Assembly (NCBI GenBank): GCA_036346355.1
Contig: CM070577.1
Coordinates: forward strand, 18,103,666-18,167,665
Source: Rhipidocladum racemiflorum
Lineage: Eukaryota > Streptophyta > Magnoliopsida > Poales > Poaceae
DNA: 64,000 nucleotides
Direction of reading: 5' to 3'
The notes beneath the pieces are model-generated. The model was not told the origin of the DNA. It saw nothing but the letters and a program-made list of their open reading frames with translations, and searched no databases. Positions 1 to 11,136 of this stretch are shown here, in pieces. Position 1 is the stretch's first letter, and each line of letters begins with the position of its first letter. Made by a program: the position numbers and the translations under genes.

Positions 1-713
1 AATTTCCCCATCTTGACCAAACGGCATCAGAGCAGCATTCCCAGTTTGTCCTGTGGTGCAGTCTGAGACAAGTTCAGATCTTATTGCAACTTTCCACCTT
101 CCCGCCGAAGAACATTAGCCTGCCTAATAATAGTGTCCATAGCAAGTGAGATGCATAATTCATGAAGTATAGCATACAGCACAGTGAAGGGATTCTCAGA
201 AACTGCCATTCTTCTTTCTATATCATCACCAAGAGCAAATCTCCTACTTTCTTCCAGCTTAATAGGGCTGCTCTTCTCACCAACATGTAACTCCATGTAC
301 AATATCCTCCATAAATCTAAGTTACCGCGGTAACCTAATGTAAGAAAAACTTTAAATTCTCCATCCACGAGAAAAACAGCTATTCCATCAGTTACTAAAA
401 CATTTGATACTTCTTTGGGTCTTGGGGTCATAAGTACTTTGTACCGCACACTGGTGTCCAACTTCTGCAAAGCATGTTTTTCTTCATCTGGAGAAAGTTT
501 ATTTCGACTCCCTATATCTTCTATACATCTTGGCAACCGCTGATAACTCCCTGTAAGCATAACCTCTAAAGCAGAAGGAACATCAAACATAGGAGCTCGA
601 GCTTGCTGCAACCCCTCATGCATAAAGAAAAGAGAGTCAGGTGTTTGGGTGAAGCATGTTTCATGGTTGGAGAGAGTCGATCCAAGCTGTTGGCAGTAAT
701 GAACCAAAGGGAC
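1..713 (-). CDS. MED14: MED14 (Mediator tail subunit) exon, partial and frameshifted
   Basis: This exon encodes an N-terminal part of Mediator subunit 14 (STRUWWELPETER/RGR1), the nuclear scaffold subunit linking Mediator tail to core for RNA polymerase II transcription. The translated block (VPLVHYCQQLGSTLS, then SLFFMHEGLQQARAP, LTGSYQRLPRCIEDIG, LTLGYRGNLDLWRIL, LHELCISLAMDTIIRQ) matches plant MED14 as I know the family. The exon begins at 713: reading the minus strand, a pyrimidine-rich tract ends in ATGCAG at 719-714, a good splice acceptor, so the ATG at 719 is not a true start. Near position 103 one base appears lost: the frame runs into a stop at about 81-83, while the next frame continues as MED14 to the window edge. 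The preceding exon is not found between 714 and 2631. It is either a gene with a long intron or a gene fragment; the frameshift may be an assembly error. Confidence 0.85.
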
Positions 714-2631
714 CTGCATAAATTAAAAGTAGTAGCTGAAGATGAAGACTTTCCAATGCAGGTATGTGTCCATGATAATTCTTTCATTACTCCCTAAAGT
801 GTTAATGACAATTCCTCACTTGCTAAGTTATCAAAAGAAACTATGTAAACCTTTTTTTTCTCATACTTGTTAAGGAAACATCTTAATCAATAGTAAATGA
901 TTAAGATTCAGAATAAGAAAAGCATAATATAGTGTCTGCACCTAAAGGACGGGTAACATCAGGCTAACTGAAGAAAAAATACACCAACTTCCAGAAATGA
1001 GATGTGAGAGAGCACTACAGATCCTAATGGCAAATGAAGACAGAACTGATCCAGTACCTTCAGGATAACTCCACCTTTCCCAGTGAGCAAGCTCAAAACG
1101 GGCATTCAAAAGCTCTGCAGTATCCAAATGACAAAAGATTAGTACAACCATGAGGTGTCACAGCTGGAACGCATGGCTATATACGTAGGATTATATTGCA
1201 GTAAAATTAAAGCTGCTGCTGGGTAAAACATCTGAGGCACACGCAGTTTCTATAAGCCGAGGAAGCATGATTTCCATGGTGATCGGAATAATCAGCTTGC
1301 AAACATGAACATAAAGCTCCCATAATCGAAGGAAAGCCCACAAAAGAGTTCGTTGAATCAGGACTGTGCAATCAATGAGCCCGACAGGGTAGCACCAAAT
1401 GATCAAACAAGGTGTTCCGAGACGCTGATTTCTTCAATAACAAGAGGGATCAAAATGAAGCAAGCACTCGTCGATACCTATCAATGGCAGCAAATCAGGT
1501 CATCGTTTCTGAGAAGTTCCTGGACAAATGCATCTACCAAAATTACAGCAAAGTTTTTGAGAGAGAGAATATGCAAGCTAACAGGATACGAGCACAATCC
1601 ACCTAATTTGAAGGTAGAATCGACCAGGACTGCACCCAAAATCGAGTAGTACCTCAAATTATTTAGCTCATTCCATAGAAAACCACCAGATTATCCACCA
1701 ATAGAGGAACAAAGAACACATCTACACCACAAATTGAAAGAACACGCACAATGTTCCCTACTCAAGAACACCACCAAACCCTTCAAAATCCAATTTGACG
1801 CAACAGAAACCCCGCAAAAATCTCTCAAACAAGATCAGAATCTCACCTTTCCTCCGCATCACTCCACCTCTCGCCTCCTCTCACAACGAAATCCCAACTC
1901 CCCCACAAAATCAAGAACCAACAAGGATCGGGGTAAAGAAGAAAGGACCGCAACAAATTCACCTATAGGGGATGACGATGGCGGGTTCAGTGAGTTCTGA
2001 AGGAGGGTAAATCGTAGCAATCGGCTACAATTCATATACGTAACCAAAACGATCTATACATTCCTAACCTTTCAAGACTCCGTTCATGCAGTCGATCTCG
2101 TCGGCGGCGATGGCGGGGTGCGTCTGCCCGAAGACGTCGGCCGCCCCCTTGTTCCCCACCTGCGACGCGCGTGGCCCAGACGCGGAGCTCCTCCTCCTCG
2201 GCGTCGACGCTGCGGTCAAGGCCGAGGCGAGCGATGCGGTGGCACTCAGTGCGAGCTGCGCGCACAAGGAACATAAATTTGGGATTGCAATGATTGGGGC
2301 GCAGCGCGATGGGCAGCGTCGGGTTAGGCGCGATAGGCGTGATTGGGTCACGGGCGGGGAGGAAAGTTTGATGGGATGAATCGGATGATTTGGTCCATCA
2401 GATTTGATGAAGTGATGTGATAGAACATCTTAGCGCTTCATTATGAGGAAATAGGATTTCTGTGTGCACGTGTTAGGGTGAACAAAGAAAAAGTATCCTC
2501 TTTGGGGGCAGAAGAGTGTGTGCATGTAGAAAAGAATTAACTGGTGAATTATAAAGGGGTAAAGATATAAGCGTCTTGCATTGTTTATGCCCTTAAACTA
2601 CCTAGCTTATCTCTGCATGTTGTTAGCATTT
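714..2631. other. Flank of MED14 exon; possible unassigned minus-strand exons
   Basis: No gene is firmly recognisable. On the minus strand about 1125-1072 reads like a short exon (acceptor TACTGCAG, peptide LLNARFELAHWERWSYPEG, donor-like GAAG/GTACTG); I cannot assign it. A GC-rich block at about 2064-2350 is open on both strands; its minus frame ends with GQTHPAIAADEIDCMNGVLK before a donor-like AAAG/GTTAGG. About 1859-1900 (minus) also has a donor-like AAAG/GTGAGA. These could be 5' exons of a minus-strand gene or captured fragments. The DNA between them is AT-rich and unremarkable. Confidence 0.35.
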
Positions 2632-3249
2632 TGTTCGCACTAGAAACGTGAAGCAGGGTTTCCAACCTCGAACACACAAGACAAACACCGAGTTTGCAAG
2701 GCGTGCTAGTCAATTTGACCTGGAATTAACAAGGTAGAGATAGTTAAGTAATCAAAGCCGATAAAAACGAAGGTTATCGGCTTGACACTAGTCGGCTAAA
2801 AGCCGATCAGGGGATAACTAGATTAACCTGGCGGTTAATCCGGGTACAAGGCAAAATCGGCTTTGAGAGGCGATGCGCAACAAAACAAAGCAGATCGAAC
2901 CTGGGGCGAAACCGGCCAAAACCAACAATCGGCGATGCGCAACTCTGTTGATTCCGTCGACTTCCAAGGAGGTTTGTAAATCTAACGATGTAAAAAGGCT
3001 TGTAAAAAGTAGACGTGTATTGTCTTGAGATTGATTCCTCATCGCCCAATGTTTATCCCCTTTTATAATATTCCGGCCGATCCGAGTCGTACATGGATAC
3101 GGCGTCTTTACCCGTATCGGCCTCTGATCCGATTTCCTTTCCTTGTTAGAAACAGATTCTCTTTCTGATTCGTTCACGGTTTCTTTCCATACGAACGCTT
3201 CTATCCGATTTGGACTGATTTTACTATATGCCGAATTTTGGTGCAAACA
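2632..3249 (-). repeat. 3' LTR of the Tat element
   Basis: 618 bp, nearly identical to 16997-17616; TG...CA ends, flanked outside by CATTT. A minus-strand TATAAAAGG lies at 3059-3067. Confidence 0.95.
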
Positions 3250-3253
3250 TATG

Positions 3254-3265
3254 CCCCCCGTTTTT
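3254..3265 (-). other. Polypurine tract of the Tat element
   Basis: The minus strand reads AAAAACGGGGGG four bases before the 3' LTR, the normal site for plus-strand DNA priming in LTR retrotransposons. Confidence 0.8.
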
Positions 3266-3428
3266 GGGAGATAACTTGTTATTTTCCAAAAATTCTATCG
3301 GCTTTTACGTCCGTATCGGCTTTATAGAGGAATTTTCCTCAGGAACCACCCCATTAATTGCGCCGTAAAAATATCGGTGCGTTTTAAATGCACAACCGTT
3401 CCCGCCTGTTTGCCTCCTTTTACTGTCG

Positions 3429-3436
3429 TATAAATA
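3429..3436 (+). promoter_or_regulatory. TATA box for the antisense gene
   Basis: TATAAATA followed by GGGG lies about 110 bases upstream of the ATG at 3544 on the plus strand, between the 3' LTR and the antisense gene. It suggests a promoter separate from the LTR; inference from position and sequence only. Confidence 0.55.
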
Positions 3437-3543
3437 GGGGGTCCCCCACGGTCATTTTCACGTCTTCGAGCTCTCGTATTGCCAGCGATCGGGTTTTCTC
3501 TCCCCTTTTCTTGTCAAGTCCCCCTTCTCTCCGATCGGCTGTC

Positions 3544-6429
3544 ATGGACCCAACTCAGGTATTTATACCAATCCCTCAGAGTTCAGATCAGTTCTTCCTA
3601 GGACCGATAGGAACCATAACTTCCGATTCTGTGATCAACGAAGAGATCCCTAGGCTTCCTTTGTCGGCCGCGGGTTACAATATAAAAGAATGGGACAAAA
3701 GTTTTAGAGCTTGGCCTACGGCCCTTAAGGGGTGGCGATCGTGGTACATCAGGGTATCGGCTCAAAAACGAGCGGAGTGGGAAAGGTCGGGTATAGCCGA
3801 GTGTCTTCCTCTAAGTTTGGCCAACCCTGAAGCCAACGAGCCTTTGGTAGCATCGGCTTCTTATTTCTGGTCCGACTCCTTCAATGCTTTCATTTTTAGA
3901 ACTGGTCCAATCGGCCCAACTCTCCTCGATGTCGCCTAGTTATGCTGCCTTAGGACAGACAGAGACCAACTATCGGCTTTTAGAGGCAAGCCCCATCATA
4001 AGCTGATCCGTAAGAAAGGGGAGGGTTGGCGTAAATATATTCAGAATAACAACAAGGTCAATGGGCTTGTATCGAATGAAGAGCACGTTGCCTTCCTCAA
4101 CCTCTGGTTGGATAGGTTCCTTTTCTGCGGAGCTTCCCTTGGCCCGACCCAGACCTACCAGCTGGTAGCAGAACAATTGGTAGAGGGTCGTCGTCTTGCA
4201 TTAGGAAAACTGTTTTTAGGGGCCGTGTTCCAAATGATGCATATTATTCGAAGCCGATTGTTTTCTGGCTTTGCCGATTTTGTTATTGGTAACATAGGGG
4301 GCCCTTTGTGGTTCATCCAAACTTGGTTGTATTGCATGTTCGGCCGATCCCTCCTCTCTCAACCCGTAGATCCATCGGCTTTTCCTCGTGAAGATTACCC
4401 AGAAGACACAATCCCCACTTATACAGCCAGTCGATCCTATGGAGAGAAGTTCATAATGTGCTCCACTGACGATCAAAAAACAACTCCCGCTGGCATGCAC
4501 AAATACCTCTCTTTCTTCCTGACCTTAGACCGGTCGTCTTTTGGCCAGCATGATTTCTTCATTTACCTTGACGTAGCCGATTATCCTTGGCCCTCCTTTT
4601 TGCATTTGGCCGCTGATAGTGCCCAAATGCCCCAATCGACTTTAGATTTGTACAAAATCTTCCTTTCCCCTTGCATTTTTCATGCCGGTTTGAAAACCAG
4701 AAATCGAACTTTCCAACCGTCATACGAATTCTACCACCCTTCCGTCTATGCCCGACAGTTGGGCTTTGGTCAAGCTATACCCAACTTCCCTTTGCTTGAG
4801 CATATCGAACCTCGCACCAGGGTGACCAATCTGACAGCGGCTGAGGTCGTTCTTGAGCTTGCCGATGAGTTCCAAGTCGTCCACATGCCCCATTTTGTTC
4901 TAAACAACCGTCGGTCAAGCTCATTTTCTCACTCGTGGTCCTTGGTATCCGATGACCTTTTGATGGATAGGACACCATCGGCTATCATTTCCCAGTTTTT
5001 TCCTAACTTCCATAAGCCGACGGTAGCGGCTACCAGCAGCTCGAGTGAGAGTTCGGGCTATACCAACTCATCGATAGACGAGGTACCGGCGTTTATCCTC
5101 CTGTTGTCCGTTTTACGATAAGCTTTTTACTGATTTTGCTCTTTCGCAGGAACGGACTGTTACGGATGTCGGGGAACCCGCAGTCGATCCGACCATTGCC
5201 GCCGGAAGCAGCCGACAGAGGCGGCCGGGGCAGTCGGTTGGTACCACAGGCTATGCCTCGGGCACCTTGGGCATCCGCAGCCCTCCTTTGTCAGACCTAG
5301 CTCGCCAGCATCGCCCGAGTAAGTTGCTTTTCTCATATCGGCTTCTGTCTCTTTTTCTCAGCTTGCCCAATGTTAACCTAGTGTACTTCTTAGAGAGGAG
5401 GAAGTCTACTAGGCCATCTCCTAGACCCGCGAGGCATTCGGCTGATCACTCCCCTGAGCAGTCGGCTACTGATGTAATTCTAATCCTGCCTTCTTTAAAC
5501 GATGCCCTCTTCCTGTGATGCTAAATCTTTTGTTTTTTCAGTAATCGCCTTCGGTACAAGTGGCGGGAGTTCTAGCCGATCTTCAAGGAACGTCTTCGGC
5601 TCTTCCGCCCGTACTACCTCTAGCGCTTCCAGCTATGCCGTCGCCTGCAGAAGTCGTGCCGATCTCCCCCGATTCTGCCGATCCAGCTAACCTCCTTGGC
5701 TTTACTCTGGATGAACTGAGTGACCCTGAGGTGATGGCCACGGACGACTATCCGGCCGACGTTCGGCGGATTCTTGATGTTTCAATCACTGCGTCGGCCA
5801 CTGTGACTGCCGAGCCGGGCATGCAAGAAAGACTTAACCGTCTCCTTCATGAAGTAATGCAGCTTGAGGCGAAGCTTTTGGAGAATACTTAATCACTCAG
5901 GAATGCCATGGCTGCCGTTCAAGCCGATCTCCCTCCAGAGGCTATGAATGCTTTACTTGATGTTTGTCACTTGGACAGCCGGAGAGAGGCGGTTGAGGTG
6001 GCCAGATCCAGAATCGCCCGGCGAGAAGCACAAAGAGCCGATCAGAAGATCCTGGATGAGTTGGTGGCCAATGCCAAGCTTCAGAAGAGGGAATTTGACC
6101 AAGGTGCAGCCGCCCTCAAGCTAGGCAAAGGCAGGGCTCAAGAGTTGGAGGCGGCCAAGGCCAAATTGGAGGAGCAACTATCTTTGGTAACTAAGGAGTT
6201 AGCCGATTGCCAACTACAGAACACTGAATCGGCTTCTTCTCTGGTGACCAAGAAAAAGCAGATAGGCGAAGTTTTTGCTCAAGTCAAACTACAGTCGGCC
6301 AAAGTAGCTCCAATTCAGGGTGACGCAACGGCAGATGAAAAACTTGTCGACAGCATTCAAACTACCATCGGAAAGGCGGCGGCAGCACTGTCGGGTTTGG
6401 GTGCCCATTTGCCCGGATCAGGGCTGTAA
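3544..6429 (+). pseudogene. Antisense gene of the Tat element, plant-mobile-domain-like protein
   Basis: The gene runs opposite to gag-pol. Proposed exons are 3544-5082, 5150-5318, 5394-5473 and 5542-6429, with GT...AG introns of 67, 75 and 68 bases; summed length is about 890 codons. The first exon resembles the plant mobile domain / aminotransferase-like family of plant transposons: YNIKEWDKSFRAWP near the start, then HVAFLNLWLDRFLFCG and GGPLWFIQTWLYCMFG. Exon 3 gives a basic stretch (KRRKSTRPSPRP). The C-terminal third is a predicted coiled coil (about 5990-6330, rich in E, K, L, A). In-frame stops sit at 3937 (TAG), 5542 (TAA, first codon of exon 4) and 5890 (TAA), with coding sense continuing past each. 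Function is unknown; related antisense ORFs are known in Tat elements of grasses. The 3' splice choices are inferred. Confidence 0.75.
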
Positions 6430-6614
6430 ATCACTTGTTTAAATTTGCTTGTTATGACTTTTGGAATCGTTGATACTATCGGCTATGTAGCCGACCTTTT
6501 GTGGCGTGATCCACGACTGACGTGAATGTGTTATGATTCGACCGATTGTCTATCGGTCTTTTATTTTAGGCTACTCTGCATATATGAATCAACTTATCTT
6601 ATAAGTTTTAGTGG

Positions 6615-7814
6615 TTAGGTTCCGACCCAAACGCTAGGGTGGTAAGCTTTTAGGTACTTTCCGTTGATAGCTTTAGGTAGAATGAATCCATCTAAGGTCT
6701 CAATTATATATGAATTTCCGTCGATCGGCCGATTTATCTTATAAGGCCCTTCCCATGTTGGAGACCATTTGCCAAATCGATTATCCTTTGAGCCGATTGG
6801 CAATATAGTTTTCCAGACTAAATCGTCTTGACTAAAAGACTTTGGTACAACCCTCTTATTGTATGACCTGACAATCCTTTCTTTGTTTTTCTTAAGCCGA
6901 TCTAGAACAACCAGTCTTAATTCGGTCAAGTCGTCTAGGTTGTCCAGCATAGCTTGCTTTTATCCGTCGATCGGCAATTTATCTTACTCAGATAGCCTTA
7001 CTGAGCCGATGTTAATTTCCACAGGCAAAACGGCCTCTTGTCCATATACCAACTGAAAGGGTGACAATTTGGTCGACCCATGGTAAGATAGTCGATAAGC
7101 CCATAAAGCCTCTGATAATGTTGAATGCCATTTTCTCGGTTCTTCCTCAATTTTTCTTTTTATCAGTTTTATCATTGTCTTGTTGGACGACTCGGCCTGT
7201 CCATTGGTCTGAGCATAATAAGGGGAGGAGTTGAGTAGTTTTATCCCAAGACTTTCTGCAAAATCCTTGAACTCTTTAGACATGAACACAGTCCCTTGAT
7301 CGGTAGTGATCGTCTGTGGGATTCCAAACCGATGGACAATGTGTTCGTTTACAAAGTCGATTAGTTCCTTGGTAGTTACTTTCTTGAGCAGTACAGCTTC
7401 AACCCATTTCGAAAAATAGTCCGTGGCGGCAAGGATGAACTTATGGCCATTACTGGAGGTTGGGAATATTTGGCCGATGATATCTATACCCCATCCTCTG
7501 AACGGCCATGGTTTGATAATCGGATATAAAGCCGCTGCCGGTGCCGTTTGTACGTTGCTGAACTTTTGACAAGTTTGGCACCCCTTATAGTACTTGAAAC
7601 AATCTTTCAACATTGTCGGCCAAAAGTACCCTCTGCATCTCAGCATCCATTTCATTTTGTGGGCCGACTGGTGTGATCCACAGATTCCCTCGTGGACTTC
7701 TCCCATTGCCACTTTGGCTTCTTCCATTCCCAAGCATCTTAACAACAAGCCTTCCATGGTTCGAAAATGTAACGTATCGTTCAAAAGAACATACCTAAGT
7801 GACTTATGCCGCAC
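6615..7814 (-). pseudogene. Integrase of the Tat element, broken
   Basis: Retroviral-type integrase, which would join element DNA to the chromosome. Visible in order: zinc-binding region (HQSAHKMKW, CQTCQKF), catalytic core with first Asp in WGIDIIGQ, second in TTDQGT, and Glu in NGQAESSNK, then a C-terminal WEGPYKI segment. In-frame TAA codons at 6984-6986 and 6960-6962 separate the core from the C-terminal part. The frame continues upstream into the second RNase H through an in-frame TGA at 7818-7820. No chromodomain is visible, as expected for Tat rather than Tekay. Confidence 0.9.
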
Positions 7815-7817
7815 TTT

Positions 7818-8393
7818 TCATTCAGTCGGCTTAGAAGGATCGAGCAAATACTCCCTAATTTCGGTTCTCCAGTCGACCGGATGGGCACACATAATCGGCC
7901 AATCGTCTAGCTCCATCATTTCCTGTCGGCTTTTATTCCTATAACCTGATGCACATTGTGCCAGCATGTTGGCCTTGTCATTGGCTTCTCTAGGGATATC
8001 TTTTATGGAGAAAGTTGTAAGTGCCTCAATAATTCGGAGGCATTGGTGCCGGTATTGAGCTAACGTATCGTCATTGCATTGGTATTCCCCTTTGACTTGC
8101 TGCACGACCAACAGTGAATCTCCGAAGGCTTCGACGTCTCTTACCCCGATGCTGTCTAACAATTGTAACCCTTTTAACAGTGCTTCATATTCTGCTTGAT
8201 TGTTAGAGCATCGGCCATTTAGCCGATACATGAACTCAAAGTTTTGTTTCTTTGGTGAAACCAGAATTATACTGATGCCTTCCCCTTCTTGACAAACCGA
8301 TCCATCAAAGTATAATTGCCAAGGAGTCACATCGACTGTTCCGGCTAATGTGGCGTTCCCTGTAATGAAATCGGCTATGACTTGCCCTTTCAC
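7818..8393 (-). pseudogene. Second (archaeal-type) RNase H of the Tat polyprotein
   Basis: RNase H-fold domain located between the RT-linked RNase H and integrase. Motifs in order: WQLYFDGSV (first Asp), NNQAEYEALLKGL (Glu), VEAFGDSLLVV (Asp), and IPREANDKANMLA near the C-terminal Asp region. A second RNase H at this place is characteristic of Tat-lineage elements. It shares a reading frame with the RT part upstream and integrase downstream, from which it is now cut off by TGA codons at 8460-8462 and 7818-7820. Confidence 0.9.
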
Positions 8394-8459
8394 AGACTTA
8401 GCCGATTCGTATGTTAAGTCGAACTCGGTTAAAGCATACGACCATTTACCAAGTCGACC

Positions 8460-9942
8460 TCACAAAATTGGTGCGAATAGAATGTATTTGACTATGTCGG
8501 TCTTGCAGACTATAATGCATTTTGATGGCAAAATATAATGTCTTAACTTTGTGCAGGCAAAATATAAAGACAAACATAATTTTTCTACCTGGGGATACCT
8601 GGTCTCTGCGTCCAAAAGATGTTGGCTTAAGTAGAATATGGCCCGATCTTTCTTATCAGCTTCCTGTGTTAGAACCACCCCTACTGTTTCTCCTTCAGCC
8701 GATATGTATAACCTAAAAGGTATACCATGCTTAGGCGCGGCTAAAACCGGCGGGCTCATCAGATAACTTTTCACATCATCGAAGGCCCTCTACTGATCGA
8801 CTCCCCATTTGAATTCTTGGTCATCTTTAATCTTCAATAGTGGTGCAAAGGCCCGAATTCGCTCGGACAAATTTGAAATAAAACGTCGCAAGTAATTGAT
8901 TTTTCCTATCAATACTTGCAACTCCTTTTTATTTGTCGGCGGTTTAGTATCGGCTATAGCTTTCACTTTAGTTTGGTTTACTTCAATCCCCTCTTCGTGT
9001 ACTGTAAACCCAAGGAACTGTCCAGCCAACACCCCAAAAGCGCATTTGAGCGGATTCATTTTTAACCCGTGCGTCCGTGTATTCTCGAACATCTTTTCCA
9101 AATCGGTTAAATGTTGCCAATCTTCTTTGGATTTTACCACCACATCATCAATGTATATTTCCACAGTATTGCCGATTAAATTATGAAAAATATGGTTCAT
9201 AGCACGTTGATAAGTAGCGCCGGCATTTTTCAAACCGAATGTCATAACAGTCCATTCGTACAGCCCTAAAGCCCCTGGGCACCTGAAGGCTGTTTTGGGT
9301 ATATCAGCTTCTGCCATGAATATTTGATTATATCCGGCATTTTCATCCAAAAAACTTATGATCTTATTCTCAGATGCAGCATCGATAAGCATATCGGCTA
9401 TAGGCATCGGATATTCGTCTTTTGGTGTGGCTTTGTTTAAATCTCTAAAATCAACACATACCCAAAGTTTGCCGTTTTTCTTTCTTACAGGAACGATATT
9501 CGAGACCCACTCAGCATATCGGCAAGGCCGGATAAACTTAGCCTCTAGTAATCGTCCTACTTCTTCCTTTATAGCATCGTATAACGTAGGATTAAATCGT
9601 CTAGGATACTGTTTAAATGGCCGATACCCAGGTTTTATGGGTAGCCGATGTTAAACTAACTGTCGGCTTAAACCTGGCATCATAATATTCCCATGCAAAA
9701 CAATCTTTATATTTTTTGAGTATTTCGACCAACTTTGCTTTATAATCGGGTTCTAATTTAGCACTTACAAATGTTGGTCTTTTTGTGTCGCCTTCCCCAA
9801 CGTTGACTTCCTCAAACAAATCGGTAGAAGTAAATCCTAACCCTTTCCTTTGTTCTTCAAAGTCCTCGACAGCTTCCTCGTATTCTTCTTGCCGATAGCT
9901 TCTTACCCTCTCCTGTAATCTTGCTATTGTCTTGGACTCCAT
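8460..9942 (-). pseudogene. Reverse transcriptase and first RNase H of the Tat element, broken
   Basis: RT copies element RNA into DNA. Seen in order on the minus strand: the protease-RT linker (9942 to about 9690), the RT start (PIKPGYRPFKQYPRR at about 9640), the DFRDLN motif at about 9450, TFGLKNAGATYQR, the catalytic IYIDDVVVKS, then FLGFTVHEEGIEVN. The first RNase H follows (8774-8460: PFRLYISAEGETVG, FYLSQHLLDAETRYPQVEK). Lesions: a frameshift near 9683, an in-frame TAA near 9655, TAG at 8790-8792 and TGA at 8460-8462. Confidence 0.9.
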
Positions 9943-11136
9943 CTTCTTACCACTTCGCTTTTCTGATCAAACGTATTAGGTTTAACGTTGATCGGCTTAA
10001 ATCCTGACTTCTCGATGCAGATGAAATCGCAATCGTCCAAGACTTTTCCTGATATACATTCGGCTTCTTCATGTGGCCAATTAGTATCAGGGCTAGCCAT
10101 GGCGATGTGAGCCGATGTATCGGCAGGCACAACTTCAACTGCATCATCGTTCCATTGCACCAACTTCTGATGCATAGTTGATGGTATGCAGCAATTAGCG
10201 TGGATCCAGTCCCGCCCAAGGAGCACACTATAATTGCCTTTAGCTTCTATCACGAAGAATGCAGTTGGCAAGGTTTTACTACCGACTGTTAATTCCGACA
10301 CCATTACGCCTTTGGCTTCAGTAGGGTCTCCCGTGAAGTCACTTAACACCATGTTCGTTTTGATCAAGTCTTCATCGGCTTTACCCAATTTTTTAAAAGT
10401 ACTTAGCGGCATCAGATTAACTGTTGCCCCACCATCGACCAACATTCGAGATATTCGTTGGCCATTAATATACCCTTTTAGGTATAATGGCTTGAGATGC
10501 CGATGCATGTCTTGTGGTTTCTCAAACACGGCATCTGGTGCACCGAGACATAGTTGGGCAAACACTTCTTCAGCCGATTCCTCAGTTTTGAACTCAGCGG
10601 GTAGAGTGAATACCATGTTTATCTCCATCGGCGGTGTATCACCTCGGATCATTGGAGACCCGGATTCGACCGATTGATCCGAGTCACTATCGGTCTGTTC
10701 CTTCTTCCTCCATTCCTGTTTTGCAACTGGTATAGGCCTTAGCTTATTGAATACTTGATCCCTTTTTCTCTCTTTTTCGGCTTCCCTTTCTTCTTGTGTC
10801 TTCAGTCGCTGAAGCCGCCTGCGCTGTGATTTGCTAAGACCTGAGGGGCACCACCTAGGTTTAGGTTCTATCGGCTCTCTAATTTTTCCAGCCAAGCCAC
10901 TCATTTTACTATCAGATTCCATCCTGATCTCGTTGTGAGAAGCCGATATTTCTTGAGTTCGGGAGGACTCGCCATGTTCTGATGTCGACAATCTTTCATG
11001 GATCGGCCTCCTATTTCTCATTTCTAGCCGATCATGTACTGGTCTGGACAACCTGTCTTTTACCGATAGATTTAGCCGATGCATAGATGAGTGTTGCATA
11101 GGACATGATAGTACTGTTGGTAGGATCATCCCCTTC
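9924..11136 (-). pseudogene. Retropepsin (protease) part of the Tat polyprotein
   Basis: Aspartic protease that would process Gag-Pol. The active-site segment is RMLVDGGATVNLMP, the DGGA variant typical of Tat rather than DSGA, followed by a second core segment SVLLGRDWIHANCCIPST. The N-terminal part is a charged linker rich in R, K, E and S. The frame is cut at its 5' side by the Tekay solo LTR at 11137 and is shifted near 9945 relative to the RT linker. The first residues of the open frame up to 11183 derive from the inserted LTR and are not retrotransposon protein. Confidence 0.88.

Noticed and set aside
2086..2379. A 97-codon plus-strand frame starting MQSISSAAMAGC
   Set aside because: The opposite strand is equally open and has better splice-like borders; composition alone explains the frame.
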